This document shows, one piece after another, positions 10,417 through 21,015 of a DNA stretch of 25,656 nucleotides (position 1 is the first letter of the stretch; each line of letters opens with the position of its first letter). The notes under the pieces are model-generated. The model was not told the origin of the DNA. It was given only the letters and a program-made list of their open reading frames with translations, and did not search any database. This DNA comes from Podaxis mareebaensis (taxonomy: Eukaryota > Basidiomycota > Agaricomycetes > Agaricales > Agaricaceae), in contig JAEUWP010000517.1 in NCBI GenBank assembly GCA_018524725.1, positions 1-25,656 on the forward strand, in the 5' to 3' direction. Position numbers and translations under genes: made by a program.

Positions 10417-11025
10417 AGTGCTACTTCCCCCTCCCGCCACCACTGCAAACACACTCCAGAAAGTACAAGTTGATCCTCACGCCTCTCCTGCATCTGTGGC
10501 CAACCAAGTGTGGTGTCGGTTCGGTCCACAGGACCAGGTGGTGAGGTTGATTATGAAGATAATACAGGAAGTCAAGGTTTGTCCGCATACCTTGTCTTGC
10601 GCTGCTCTTATATTGATAAACGATTGCATAGGATGATATATGCCTGAAGTTGTCTCAGTTCACTGTGTGGCAGTAGAGGTTTTCCTCACTGATCCTTCCT
10701 CAACTGTAGCCCTCCCCACCGTGCTTGCCCAGTCACCATCCACCATCCGATACGCAGCCCATGATGATGCTTCAAAGAGGCTGGCCTAGTTCATCGTGTA
10801 ATATTCATATCCATATCATTTCCGGCACTTTTTTCGACCAAGTCAATTCGGTCAACGCTCTATCCATACTAAGGAGATGTATAAAGTGACGGAAGCACGA
10901 TTGTTGTCGGCTTGGTCTGTGCGTCATGGGCGCTTCTGTGGTTGCCGTCATGTTTCTTATTCCCATGTCCAACAACAACAACGGTTTATATCACACTCCC
11001 TGCTCTCTCGTTGTACTGTCTGGTA

Positions 11026-11324
11026 ATGAAGAGGGTTCGACGTTTCCTGAGAAAAGCGTTCCGAAGGTCACCTAGACCTGATGCTCGACCTGGGGCCATT
11101 CTCAATACCGGTTCGTTCTTTGGCAGAATCTGGAGGGGAAATAGGAACATATTGTCTGATTCTAAACCTGTCAGGAACCAACCCGTCTGCACCTATTATC
11201 GCAGCGACGGGACCCTCGGCGGAAGAGTTACCAGCAACATCACCTCAGAAGGCGTCCCATCGTGAATTTGCATCCACCCCTACGGGCTGTATCGGCGATA
11301 ATCCACCCGATGCCCATGGTTCAG
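11026..11324 (+). pseudogene. Probable 5' exon of NLR-like gene A, frame broken
   Basis: The ATG at 11026 opens a basic N-terminal sequence (RRFLRKAFRRSPRP, then a GSFFGRIWRG motif) that unit B shares at 17548. The homologous reading (GPSAEELPATS and onward) continues in the next frame, switching at about 11173-11181, so copy A seems to have gained one base there. The segment ends near a possible GT donor at 11325. Either this is a damaged first exon of the NLR gene, or it is no longer translated and the protein starts at the internal ATG 11564. No function is known for this N-terminal region. Confidence 0.45.
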
Positions 11325-11563
11325 GTATTTAGGCGTCTACCAGACAGACAAGACAGACACTGAACATAGGATTGGTCATTGTTAGTCGCGATTCAACAAA
11401 CGTCTTCCCAAATAACTCAAGATTTGACTGGCAGTAGCTTGGACCGGATTCGGGTTCCTTCCTCAGCGTTCAATATAAATCAAGGTGCGCCCTCGAGAGC
11501 TCTCTTAGGTTACAAACTAACTATTCACTAACAACGCTGTCGTCAGATTCGCGTCATGGCGGC

Positions 11564-13949
11564 ATGTTTCAGAACGCCCAACGCTTTTCCATTAATCAAC
11601 CGATAATGGGAGAACACGTGGAGATTCATTACAATCATCACTCGAATGGTAAGTAATCCATTTGCAACGCGGCTCTTTTGGTGCAGGAGACTGAGGGAAT
11701 ATGTTTCAGCATTGAAAGAAATGCGTGACTACATCATTCGTGGGGCGGAATTCGACTCCTCCGATCGCGATGATCCTCCTCGATGCCACCCAGGCACCCG
11801 AACGCGTTTTCTTGAGCTCCTCCAAGAGCATATTCATGACACTACTCTTGGAACACGAATCATCTGGCTGTGCGGCCCTGCTGGTGTTGGCAAATCCGCA
11901 ATTATGCAGACCTTGGCGGAAATCGAGTCCCCTCGCTCCACATGCACAACATTATTCTTCTCTCGGCCTAATAAACGGGACGACCCCAAGAAAGTTTTCC
12001 CCACTTTGGCTCACGGCCTCGCAGTTGTGAACTCACAGTATCGCGACTATCTGGGAGATAAACTCAATGGCGATCCAGGATTTTTGGAAAAGGTTTTCGA
12101 GGAACAATTCAAACGCCTCTTCATAACCCCATTCATCAATAATCATATCGGTACCGACTCTCGACGCTGGGTGATACTCCTGGATGGCTTAGATGAATGT
12201 AACGGCGAGAAGGAACAATGCAGGATACTTGATTCAATCCGCGACTCCATCGTTCACCATGCCGCATCGACTCCTTTCATCTGGATCATTGCTAGCCGAC
12301 CAGAGGCGCACCTGAAGGCCTGTTTCACCGAAGTCGAGGCGCGACTCCGGGGTTTCTGGAAGCTCGAAGTACCCATAGACTCCACTGAGGCCTCGAAGAG
12401 TGTGGAGATCTACCTTCGTGCTGAGTTCGCAAAAATTCAACGGAACTTCGCTGATTTCATACCTCCCTCTTGGCCTTCCGAGCATGATTTCCTCAAAATC
12501 GCGGCCTCCTCTTCCGGGCTCTTTGTCCTTTCCTCAACTCTGATCGGCTATATTTCTGAAGATGACCCTGTGTCTCGTCTTGAACACATCATATCTTGTC
12601 TTGGTAAACCCGGAGCAGATTCGAGTGACGTGAGGACAGAGAACCCATTCGAAGCTCTTGACACCTTATACCGCCACATCATGTCGACCCTATCCCCCAA
12701 CTCCCTTCAGGTTGCAAAGGCAATTCTCGGCTCCCTCTTCCTTAAAAACGCCATCGAGATAGACGATGGAAGCAATATAACCTCTCTCCCCACACTCTCC
12801 GAGATATGCAATATTCTGGCCCTGAGACCAAACATGGCCTATGCTGTCCTGCGCAAGTTGCATTCGGTTCTTTCTGTGCCTTCATACAAAGAGGCACAGA
12901 CCCAAAGAGTTGGATTCCTCCATGCTTCATTCTCTGATTTCCTTCGGGATAAATCTCGTTCTGGAACCTACTATATTGACTTGGACCAAGAACTTGGAAA
13001 CATATGGCAATGTTTTGTCAGGATTGCCAAGCAGTCCCAGGCTCCATCCAAATGGCTTCCTCCTCGTTCTATTAAGCATGCCTATTTGCAGTGCTTAGGT
13101 CACATTACGCTCTCTTGGAAACCTGAGGACCCAATTGCCACTGTTCGTCTTCAGCGCAGTTTGGGCCAGACGGCTCATAAAAAATGGTTAGGATTACTTG
13201 TGGATTATTGCCACGAGTGCACTTCATGTCAGGAAACATCCAAATACTGTCTTTCGCTGAGCACTTCCGAGTTGATTGGAGTCTTTGAGGAGTTGGACTT
13301 CATCCCAGCCTTGTCCATGGTTGGTTACACTGTTGAGCGGTTCCACGACTGGCTTGTGAAAGGTCACGTACGTTGTACATCACTTCTGCTTGTGTCCCCA
13401 GCCCTCATTTTATCCATAGGCACCAAGTTCATTTCGTCGAAGAATATTGTTCAAGGAGTCAGACCTAGGTTCGCTCACTGAAGATGATTTTGATAACATG
13501 TTTAGGGGTCTTTCTCTGGCACGTTGGGGTTGGTGCAGGTCCTCCGGCCTGGGCTCTCTGCGGAAAATTGAATTTATGGTAGGTTAGGATGACACATTTA
13601 CTCTAATACCTTGTCTGAAAACATCGCTTCTCTTTAGGGCATCAGCGCTTCGAAATGGGATCAGGTCAAACAATGTGCTCGGACTGATGAGCGACTGTTT
13701 TGGGGCACTGAGTTTATCTACTGGAGCATCCTCGGAGAACTGTTGAGGATAAATGAAACAGCGGATGCGCAGGCCTCAAAGGCCATCCGGGTAGCAATCA
13801 TTGGAATGAAGCCATCCGAATATTGTGCATTTATCGGGCCATTGGAGAAACACTCTGCTTTTGCGGAGAAGGGTGTTGAATATCTCGTGATTCCTTATGC
13901 CGAATCAACGCGAGAGCAGCATTCGGGTATTGTTGGAGAAGTGATATGA
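11564..13949 (+). CDS. NACHT-domain NTPase (NLR-like receptor), copy A
   Basis: The proposed exons are 11564-11648, 11710-13367, 13420-13578 and 13638-13949, giving 737 aa; introns of 61, 52 and 59 nt have GT-AG ends and keep the frame. A short N-terminal motif (MFQNAQRFSIN) is followed by a linker with CHPGTR. The NACHT P-loop NTPase has Walker A GPAGVGKS at 11874-11897, Walker B LLDGLDEC at about 12177-12200 and an IASRPE motif. After that comes the HASFSDFL segment typical of Agaricomycete NACHT proteins. No WD40, ankyrin or TPR repeats follow; the C-terminus is a compact region with SKWDQVKQCARTDE. NACHT proteins are ATP-driven switches, and several fungal members control non-self recognition and cell death; that role here is inference. 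The start is provisional because an upstream exon may exist but is damaged. The core is open and could be functional. Confidence 0.82.
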
Positions 13950-14572
13950 AGAGGTTCATTTCTATCTTTATCTTTCTTATAGGCTTGTGTCCTTCGTCTC
14001 TTTCCAGAGTAGATTCCGCTATACTCTCTGGCTCATTCATATAACGATGTTACCACTTGTATAATATACACAGCAGCCTTTCTTTGTTCCCCAGCTATAC
14101 TTAGATAAGAGCCAGACAGTCGTGTGGCCGGCTCAGTTGTTCACGCATCTTCGTGATACCGAGGTAGACGGCACTCCATAGTTCGCATTAATGCTGACCT
14201 CGTATATGTTCTAATAGGTTACGAAACAACATAGTAGTCCATGCAATCTTCGCGACACTGAGTATACGTTCTCATAGAGGCATGCCCGAATTCGTGGAAG
14301 GTAGACTAAGTTTGTCCTTCCGCAGGGCGTGTGCCTACAATGCTTCCATAAGATTTGAGCCGTGTCGGGTTTGTGAGGAGTCCAGCGTACTAGAGTCTAG
14401 AGGACATCGAAGGTGGAGCAAAGAGCTATTCTGACAGTTTGGGGAGTTTATCTCTGTTAACCTGCACCGTGGAACAAAACACGACGCGTCGGATCGTATG
14501 ACTGTGTCACAATTACGCGTCACAAGATTGCGATCACGTATCCTGACATACTTTCGCTGAGGACCAAGTTCA
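13950..14572. other. Spacer between NLR A and condensin copy A
   Basis: No gene is seen. The spacer is shared with 20491-21015 in unit B, with more indels than in the coding parts. It contains an imperfect internal repeat of about 90 bp: a cgcatcttcgtga-like word followed by a gttctaatag-like word occurs twice, near 14142-14220 and 14240-14280. Confidence 0.6.
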
Positions 14573-16978
14573 ATGACGCCTGCGCATCGAGTCCGTGTCC
14601 AGGACGAGGCCACCTACGGTGGGGACACAGACCAGTACCCCAGAGCCAGAAACACTGCGACAGCAGAAATCCATCCACAAGAAACGACTTGGCGAGGTGC
14701 ACCACCTGGACGCTGACAAGAAGCTTCGCAAACTCAGATCCTTCTCGCATTCCGGCCAAGTCTGTCAATCTCAATGATGGCACGGCAGAAAAGAGAAGGA
14801 GGCGGAAGAGTACAAAGTTGGCTGTGATTGACGAATTGACAATGGGTGGTCCGTCTGGGGAGAATGCCGGCGATCAAGAGAACGCTGAGCGCTGAAGCGC
14901 TGAACGTTCGAACTATCACGGACAAGCAGACAGAAACAGCAGGTCAGCACCGTCGCACCACCTGCAGAGATGAACATTCCCCTCGATGTCATGAGCTCTA
15001 ACTTTGAGAAACGGGTGAAGACGGCGACATGTAATGTATGTTCCTTCTTGCGTCCCTCTCAAACCTGAATCTCACTTGTTTCCGGCAGAAAATTATTACC
15101 ACAAATTCATGAAATTTTGCCTTGATCGACTATTTTCATGACATGTCTCTCAGAAACAGCAATGACAACTCTATCAACTTCCAACATGCATCATGTACGC
15201 TCGACGATTATATCAAAATTTGGACGAGTCGCGTCGACAGTGTTGAAACCGAAAAGGGAAAACTCCTCAGTAATCTCGCGAATGAAAGGCGCGACGGTGA
15301 CGAGGACGACGAGAACTCTGGTAACCCAGACGCCGATCCGACGCAAGTCAAGAGGAAAAAGCACGCCGGCCGGCTGCAACTTCGTAGCAAGAAACTGGAC
15401 CTCGAGTTCAGCGTCGACCCTCTATTCAAGAAGACATGTGCCGACTTCGATGAGGGAGGGGCCCAGGGCCTACTCATGAACCACCTTGGTTTGGGTATGG
15501 GCAGCGACGCTCTCAGAATCATTTTTGATGCTAGCGACTCAAAGCAAAAGATGGACGAGGAGGAGGAAAAAGTTGGGAGCCATGTCTCTGAGGTAGATTT
15601 GAGCCGCCTACGCAGTCAGTTCATCCCTCGTCGATCTTGAAAGTGACATTCACTGAACTATCAAAATAGGCCAGTTTCCGCCGGACCTGGCTGTCGTTGA
15701 AGACAAAGAAATCGGTCCTTCCCTTGCTGGTTTCGAATTCGCCAAAAATTCCTTCTCTTTCCTCAACACAACCTTCCTCAACACTATCGGAGATGATGAC
15801 GATGACGACGATGACGACGGCGGCACTGGAGGCCCCACATTCGACGTGGGTGGTGATAACTTTGTTGATAATGATGGGCGATAGAAGACTTCTTCAGTGG
15901 GCCCGACGCCGTCAACGACGACTACGGTGGTGGGATGGGTGGAGATGACTACATGGGAGGTAGCGATTCCCTTGGTCCTGGTAGTGGGGGTGAGGGTGTT
16001 GTTACAGGTCCGTATGTGCCTTTCGACCTGCGCAAGGTGCCTGATGAAAGGGATCTGGTCATGGCTATGGCACCGAATGAGAATAGAGCTCTTGACTACT
16101 TCGATAAGAACTTAATGAAGAATTGGGCCGGGCCGGAACATTTGAAACGTACGCCTCCCCTTTCTTCCACTCGTTCTTTCTCATGACAACCAGCACCCGT
16201 CGTACAGCCGAAGGCGACACCAACGCCGCGCAAAACCCAAAAATATGAAAGAAAAGAAACAGGCCCCGCAGAACAAACAAACGGCCGTGAGGCTGACGAA
16301 GATGCTGATGAAGGTTTGTTTCATACATGATCTACCAATATCAAACTCACAGCTCGCGCATATATATGCAGACGGAAACGTCAATATCCGTTTCAACACC
16401 TAATTTTTCCAAGACGACTATGATGATGGACCCGGATTCGAAGGGCCTGGCTTTGACAATGACGGCGATGATCTACCACAGGAAGTGGACGCTGGGGAGC
16501 AGGACTTCCTGGCCCCGCAAAACCAGGCGAAACGCATTCTTCTGGAGAAGTCAACCACGCTAGGAGAGCCAAGAAGGTGGATGTGCAGAACTTGAAGGAT
16601 AACATTTGGAAAGGTTTGGACATCGTTGTACCTCGTAAGGATGGTAAGGGTAAGGGAAAGGACGAGGATGAGATGGTGCGTTGGTCGTCATCCTCGAATG
16701 CTCATTGAAGGCTAAGTCTGCATGTAGGACATCGATTCTGATAGACCACCCATGGATCCTTCGGAGGCGTGTCAAGTCAGCCAAGTCATTACTGGTTTGC
16801 AAGGACGTACCCGAAGGAAGAGATCACCGTGAGTTTCTGTTTCATCTGTTTATTGCATTTGGCCAATGAACAAGGCTAGAAACTCGAGTCATTAGTGAAA
16901 GGGGAAGATGGGTTGGTCGTGGAAGGCAAGGATATTGTGGAACAGAAGGTTGGAAGATATCTGGAATATCAAGGTTTG
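14573..16978 (+). pseudogene. Condensin complex subunit 2 (CAP-H/Brn1), truncated copy A
   Basis: CAP-H is the kleisin that bridges the SMC2/SMC4 heads in condensin and is needed for mitotic chromosome compaction. Recognisable pieces in order: an N-terminal basic part with EKRRRRKSTK near 14790; the kleisin N-terminal region (DYFHDMSL near 15130); FKKTCADFDEGG near 15430; an acidic stretch with SLAGFEF; WAGPEH near 16125; DNIWKG near 16600; and an ANEQG motif at 16862. Lesions are several: an extra base near 14720, an insertion near 14890-14915, TGA for Trp at 15110-15112, loss of a base near 15882, loss of a base near 16540, TAG at 16877-16879, and a deletion of about 0.35 kb relative to copy B near 16240-16290. 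The last exon is cut off by the duplication junction at about 16980. It cannot encode a working protein. Confidence 0.9.
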
Positions 16979-17547
16979 TGGAGTGCTACTTCCTCCTCCC
17001 GCTATCACTGCAAACGCACTCCAGAAAGTACAAGCTAGTCCTTGCACCCCCCCTTGCCTCTGCGGCCAACCAAGGTTCGATCCGCGGGATCAGGTGGAAA
17101 GGTCTTGTACCGATGAATGATTGCATAGGATGATATACGCCTGGAGCTGTCTCAGCTCATCATGTGGTAGTGGAAGCTTTCCTTGTTGATAATATAACCT
17201 CGCCATCGTGCTTGCCCAGTCACCATCCATCATCTGTTATGCAGCCTGTCATGATGCTTTAAAGAGGCTGGCTTAGTTCCTCATGTGACATTCATATCCA
17301 CATCGTTCCCAACAAAGGAATATTTGTTTTTGTATTTTCGACCAGGCCAGCTTGGTCAACATCACTGTTCATGTCAAGGAGATTTGTGGAATGACAGAAG
17401 TATAATCACTGTCTGCTTGGTCTGTGCGTCACGGGCGCTTCTAAGGTGCCTCGCGGCCTGCATGAGGTTGCCATCATCCCTCTCATTCCTGCGTTCAACA
17501 ACACTAGTGCTTATGCCACACTTTTTGCTCTGCTCTGCTATCTAGTG

Positions 17548-17845
17548 ATGAGTACCCGACGTTTCCTTGAAAAAGTGTTCCGAAGGCCACCTAGACCTGA
17601 TACCCAACCTGGGACCATTTTCAATGCCGGTTCGTTCTTCAGCAGAATCTGGAGAGGAAAAATAGAAACATAGGCTGATTCCAAACCTTCAGGAACCAGG
17701 CCATCCGCCCCTATTATATCAGTAACAGGACCCTCGGCCGAAGAGTTACCAACAACGTCACTTCAGAAGAAGACGTCCCATAGTACATTTGTGTCCGCTC
17801 CTGCGGACTGTATTGATGATGGTCCACCCAATGCCCATGGTTTCA
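17548..17845 (+). pseudogene. Probable 5' exon of NLR-like gene B, in-frame TAG
   Basis: The ATG at 17548 opens RRFLEKVFRRPPRP and GSFFSRIWRG, matching the segment at 11026. A TAG at 17671-17673 interrupts the frame; the same frame then carries the conserved GPSAEELPTTS stretch up to a possible donor at 17846. The same frame reappears at 17890 and runs into the MFQNAQRF exon, separated only by a TAA near 17875 that could lie in an intron. As in copy A, the N-terminal exon is damaged or no longer used, but by a different change. Confidence 0.45.
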
Positions 17846-18084
17846 GTATTTGGGCTTCTATTAAATGGACAAGATAAACACTGAAACGTGTGATTGGCCA
17901 TTTGTTAGTTGCGACTCAACAAGCATCTTCCCAACCAACTCAAGGTCCCACCCACAGCAGCTTGGACGGAATCCGGGTTCCCTCAGTGTGCAGTATCAAT
18001 CAAGGTGCCACCCTCGAGAGCTCTCTTAGGTTACAACCTAACTATTCACTAGCAGCCCTGCCGTCAGATTCGCGTCATGGCGGC

Positions 18085-20490
18085 ATGTTTCAGAACGCCC
18101 AACGCTTTTCCATTAATCAACCGATAATGGGAGAACACGTGGAGATTCATTACAATCATCACTCGAATAGTAAGTAATCCATTTGTAATGCAGCTCTTTT
18201 AGTACAGGAGACTAAGGGAATATATTCTAGTATTGAAAGAAATGCGCGACTACATCATTCGTGGGGCGGAATTCGACTCCTCCGATCGCGATGATCCTCC
18301 TCGATGCCACCCAGGCACCCGAACGCATCTTCTTGAGTTACTCCAAGAACATATTCATGACAGTACTCTCGGAACGCGAATCATCTGGCTGCACGGCCCT
18401 GCCGGTGTTGGCAAATCCGCAATTATGCAGACCTTGGCGGAAATCGAGTCCCCTCGATCCACATGTACAACGCTATTCTTCTCTCGACCCAATAAACGGG
18501 ACGACCCCAAGAAAGTGTTCGCCACTTTGGCACATGGCCTCGCAGTTGTGAACTCACAGTATCGCGGCTATCTGGGAGATAAACTCAATGGCGATCCAGG
18601 ATTTTTGGAAAAGGCTTTTGAGGAACAATTCAAACGCCTCTTCATAAACCCCTTCATCAATAATCATATTGGTGGCGACTCCCGACGCTGGGTGGTACTC
18701 CTGGACGGCTTGGATGAATGTAACGGCGAGAGGGAACAATGCAGGATACTTGATCTAATTCGCGACTCCATCACTCACCATGCCACGTCTACTCCTTTCA
18801 TCTGGATCATTGCTAGCCGACCAGAGGCGCACCTGAAGGCCTCCTTCACCGAAGTCGAGGCACGACTCCGAAGTTTCTGGAAGCTCGAGGTACCTATAAA
18901 CTCCACTGAGGCCTCGAAGAGTGTGGAGATCTACCTTCGTGCTGAGTTTGCAAAAATTCAACGGAACTTTGCCGATTTCATACCTCCCTCTTGGCCCTCC
19001 GAGCACGATTTTCTCAAAATCGCGACCTCCTCTTCTGGGCTCTTTGTCTTTTCCTCCACCTTGATCAGCTATATTTCCGAACATGACCCTGTGTCGCGTC
19101 TCGAACACATCGTATCTCTCATTGACAAACCCAGAGTAGATTCGAGTAATGCGAGGGCAGAGAACCCATTTGAAGCCCTTGATATCTTATACCGCCACAT
19201 CATGTCAACCCTATCACCCGACTCCCTTCGTGTTGCGAAGGCAATTCTCGGCTTCCACCTCCTCTATCATGTCGTTGCAATTGACGCCTGGCAGGATCAT
19301 GCAACCGTTCTTCCCAAACTTTGCGAAATATGCAATATTCTGGGCTTGAGCCCGAATATGGCCTATGCTGTCCTGCGCAGGTTGCATTCGGTTCTTTCTG
19401 TCCCTTCATGTGAGGAGGCACATTTGGAAAGAGTTCAATTCCTCCATGCTTCGTTCTCTGATTTCCTCCAGGATAAATCTCGTTCAGGAACCTACTATAT
19501 TGACCTGGACCAAGAACTTGGAAACATATGGCGATGTTTCGTCAGGATGGCCAAGCAATCCGGGGCTCCGCACAAAAGGTGTTCTCTTCGTTCTCATCCC
19601 CGTACCTATTTGCAGTCGTTAGGTCATATTACACTCTCTTGGGAGCCTGAGGAGTCGGCCATCGCTGATCGTCTTCGGTACAATTTGGGCCAAACAGCTC
19701 ATCGAATATGGTTAGAATTACTTGTTGATCGTTGTCATGAGTGCACCTCATCTCGGAAAACACCCGGCACACCCCAGGACCGCCTTTCGTTGAGCACTTC
19801 CGAATTGATTGAAGTCTTTGAGGAGTTAGACTTCATCCCAGTTGTGTCCAGGCTCGATTACAGTCCTGAGCGGTTCCACAGCTGGCTTGCGGAAGGTCAC
19901 GTATGTCATATATCACTTCTGCTTGAGTCATCAGTTCTCACTTTGTCCGTAGGCACCAAGTTCACTTCGTCAAAGAATAGTGTTCAAGGAGTCAGACCTA
20001 GGTTCGCTCAGTGAAGATGACTTTGATAGCATGTTTAGAGGTCTTTCTCTGAAGGGTTGGGGTTATTACTGGCATCCCAAGTGGGGGTTCTTGTACAAAA
20101 TCCAGTTGACGGTAGGTTAAGATGACACTCATATACTCTAATATCTTGTCTGAAACCACTGCTTCTCTCTAGGACCTCAGTACTTCCAAATGGGATCAGG
20201 TCAAGCAATGCGCTCGGACTGATGAGAAACTGTCTTGGAGGAATGTGTCGGTAAACTGGAACATCCTTGGAGAACTGCTGAGGGCAAGTGAAGCAGCAGA
20301 TGTACAGTACGTTTCAAAGGCCGTTCGGGTAACAATTATCGGAATGCAGCCATCCGAGTATTGTGCGTTTATCGGACCATTAAAGAACCACACTGCTCTT
20401 ATGGAGAAGAACGTCGAATATCTCGTGATTCCTTATGTTGAATCAACGCGAGAGCATGATTTGGGTATTGGGAAAGAGGCGATATGGTGA
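18085..20490 (+). CDS. NACHT-domain NTPase (NLR-like receptor), copy B
   Basis: The exons 18085-18169, 18231-19900, 19953-20111 and 20173-20490 give 743 aa; introns are 61, 52 and 61 nt with GT-AG ends at the same places as in copy A. Walker A GPAGVGKS is at 18395-18418, Walker B LLDGLDEC at 18698-18721, followed by IASRPE and HASFSDFL. By eye about nine residues in ten match copy A in the NACHT half; the C-terminal part from about 19540 to 19900 is much less similar and carries a few extra codons (near TPGTPQD). The region after the last two introns (SKWDQVKQCARTDE, then SEYCAFIGPL) is shared. An in-frame reading extends upstream to 17890, so the true start may be earlier. The core is open, so this copy may be functional. 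A role as an innate receptor or incompatibility factor is inferred from the family. Confidence 0.83.
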
Positions 20491-21015
20491 GGTTTGATAT
20501 ACATTTTATCTTTGTTATGGCCCTTGTGGTTTGCTTTCTACATACAATTTTTCGTCCCTTTCCAAATTAGTTCTACCTATACTCCGGTTCATCGGCGATG
20601 TACCGCTCGTATAAGTCCTTTTCTTGTTTCTCCCTTCATCCTACGTCGACGATCGTGTGGCTGAGCTCAGTTGTTCACGTATCTTCATGACACTGAGGTA
20701 AACGCCCGTGATCAACATGCCGTAGTTCATCTTAATGCTGACTTCGCTCGCATACGTTCTAATATGTACGAAATAAAATAGCTGTCCACGCATCTTCGTG
20801 AGCGTTCTAATGGGGGGCATATCCAATTTCGTGGGAGGTAGACAGAATTTGTTGTTCCGCAGAGCGAGTGCTTCCATAAGATTTGAGCAACGTTGAGTTT
20901 GAGGGGTCAAGCTAGTCAAGCGTGCTAGAGTCTAGAGGGCATCGAAGGTGGAGCGGAGAGCTATTCTGAGTGTTTACCTGCGCCGTGTGAATAAAACACA
21001 ACGCGTCTGCGCGTC
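20491..21015. other. Spacer between NLR B and condensin copy B
   Basis: This is the counterpart of 13950-14572, with the same order of short words (cacgtatcttcatgac, then gttctaatatg) and the same catcgaaggtggagc tract before the condensin gene. No gene is seen. Confidence 0.6.

Larger units (their letters stand above)
10417..16981 (+). repeat. Tandem segmental duplication, unit A
   Basis: Unit A contains the 5' flank of an NLR-like gene, that gene, an intergenic spacer and a condensin subunit 2 pseudogene. Similarity to unit B starts abruptly at agtgctacttcc (10417 in A, 16982 in B) and covers coding, intronic and intergenic DNA. The offset is 6565 at the left edge, 6521 in the NLR gene and about 6402 in the middle of the condensin gene because of small indels. 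A deletion of about 0.35 kb in the condensin part makes A shorter than B. Confidence 0.92.

Noticed and set aside
10912..11025. Upstream ATG at 10912 as the start of the NLR protein
   Set aside because: The sequence between 10912 and 11026 is not conserved as protein in copy B, where the equivalent DNA is out of frame; 11026/17548 is the shared start.
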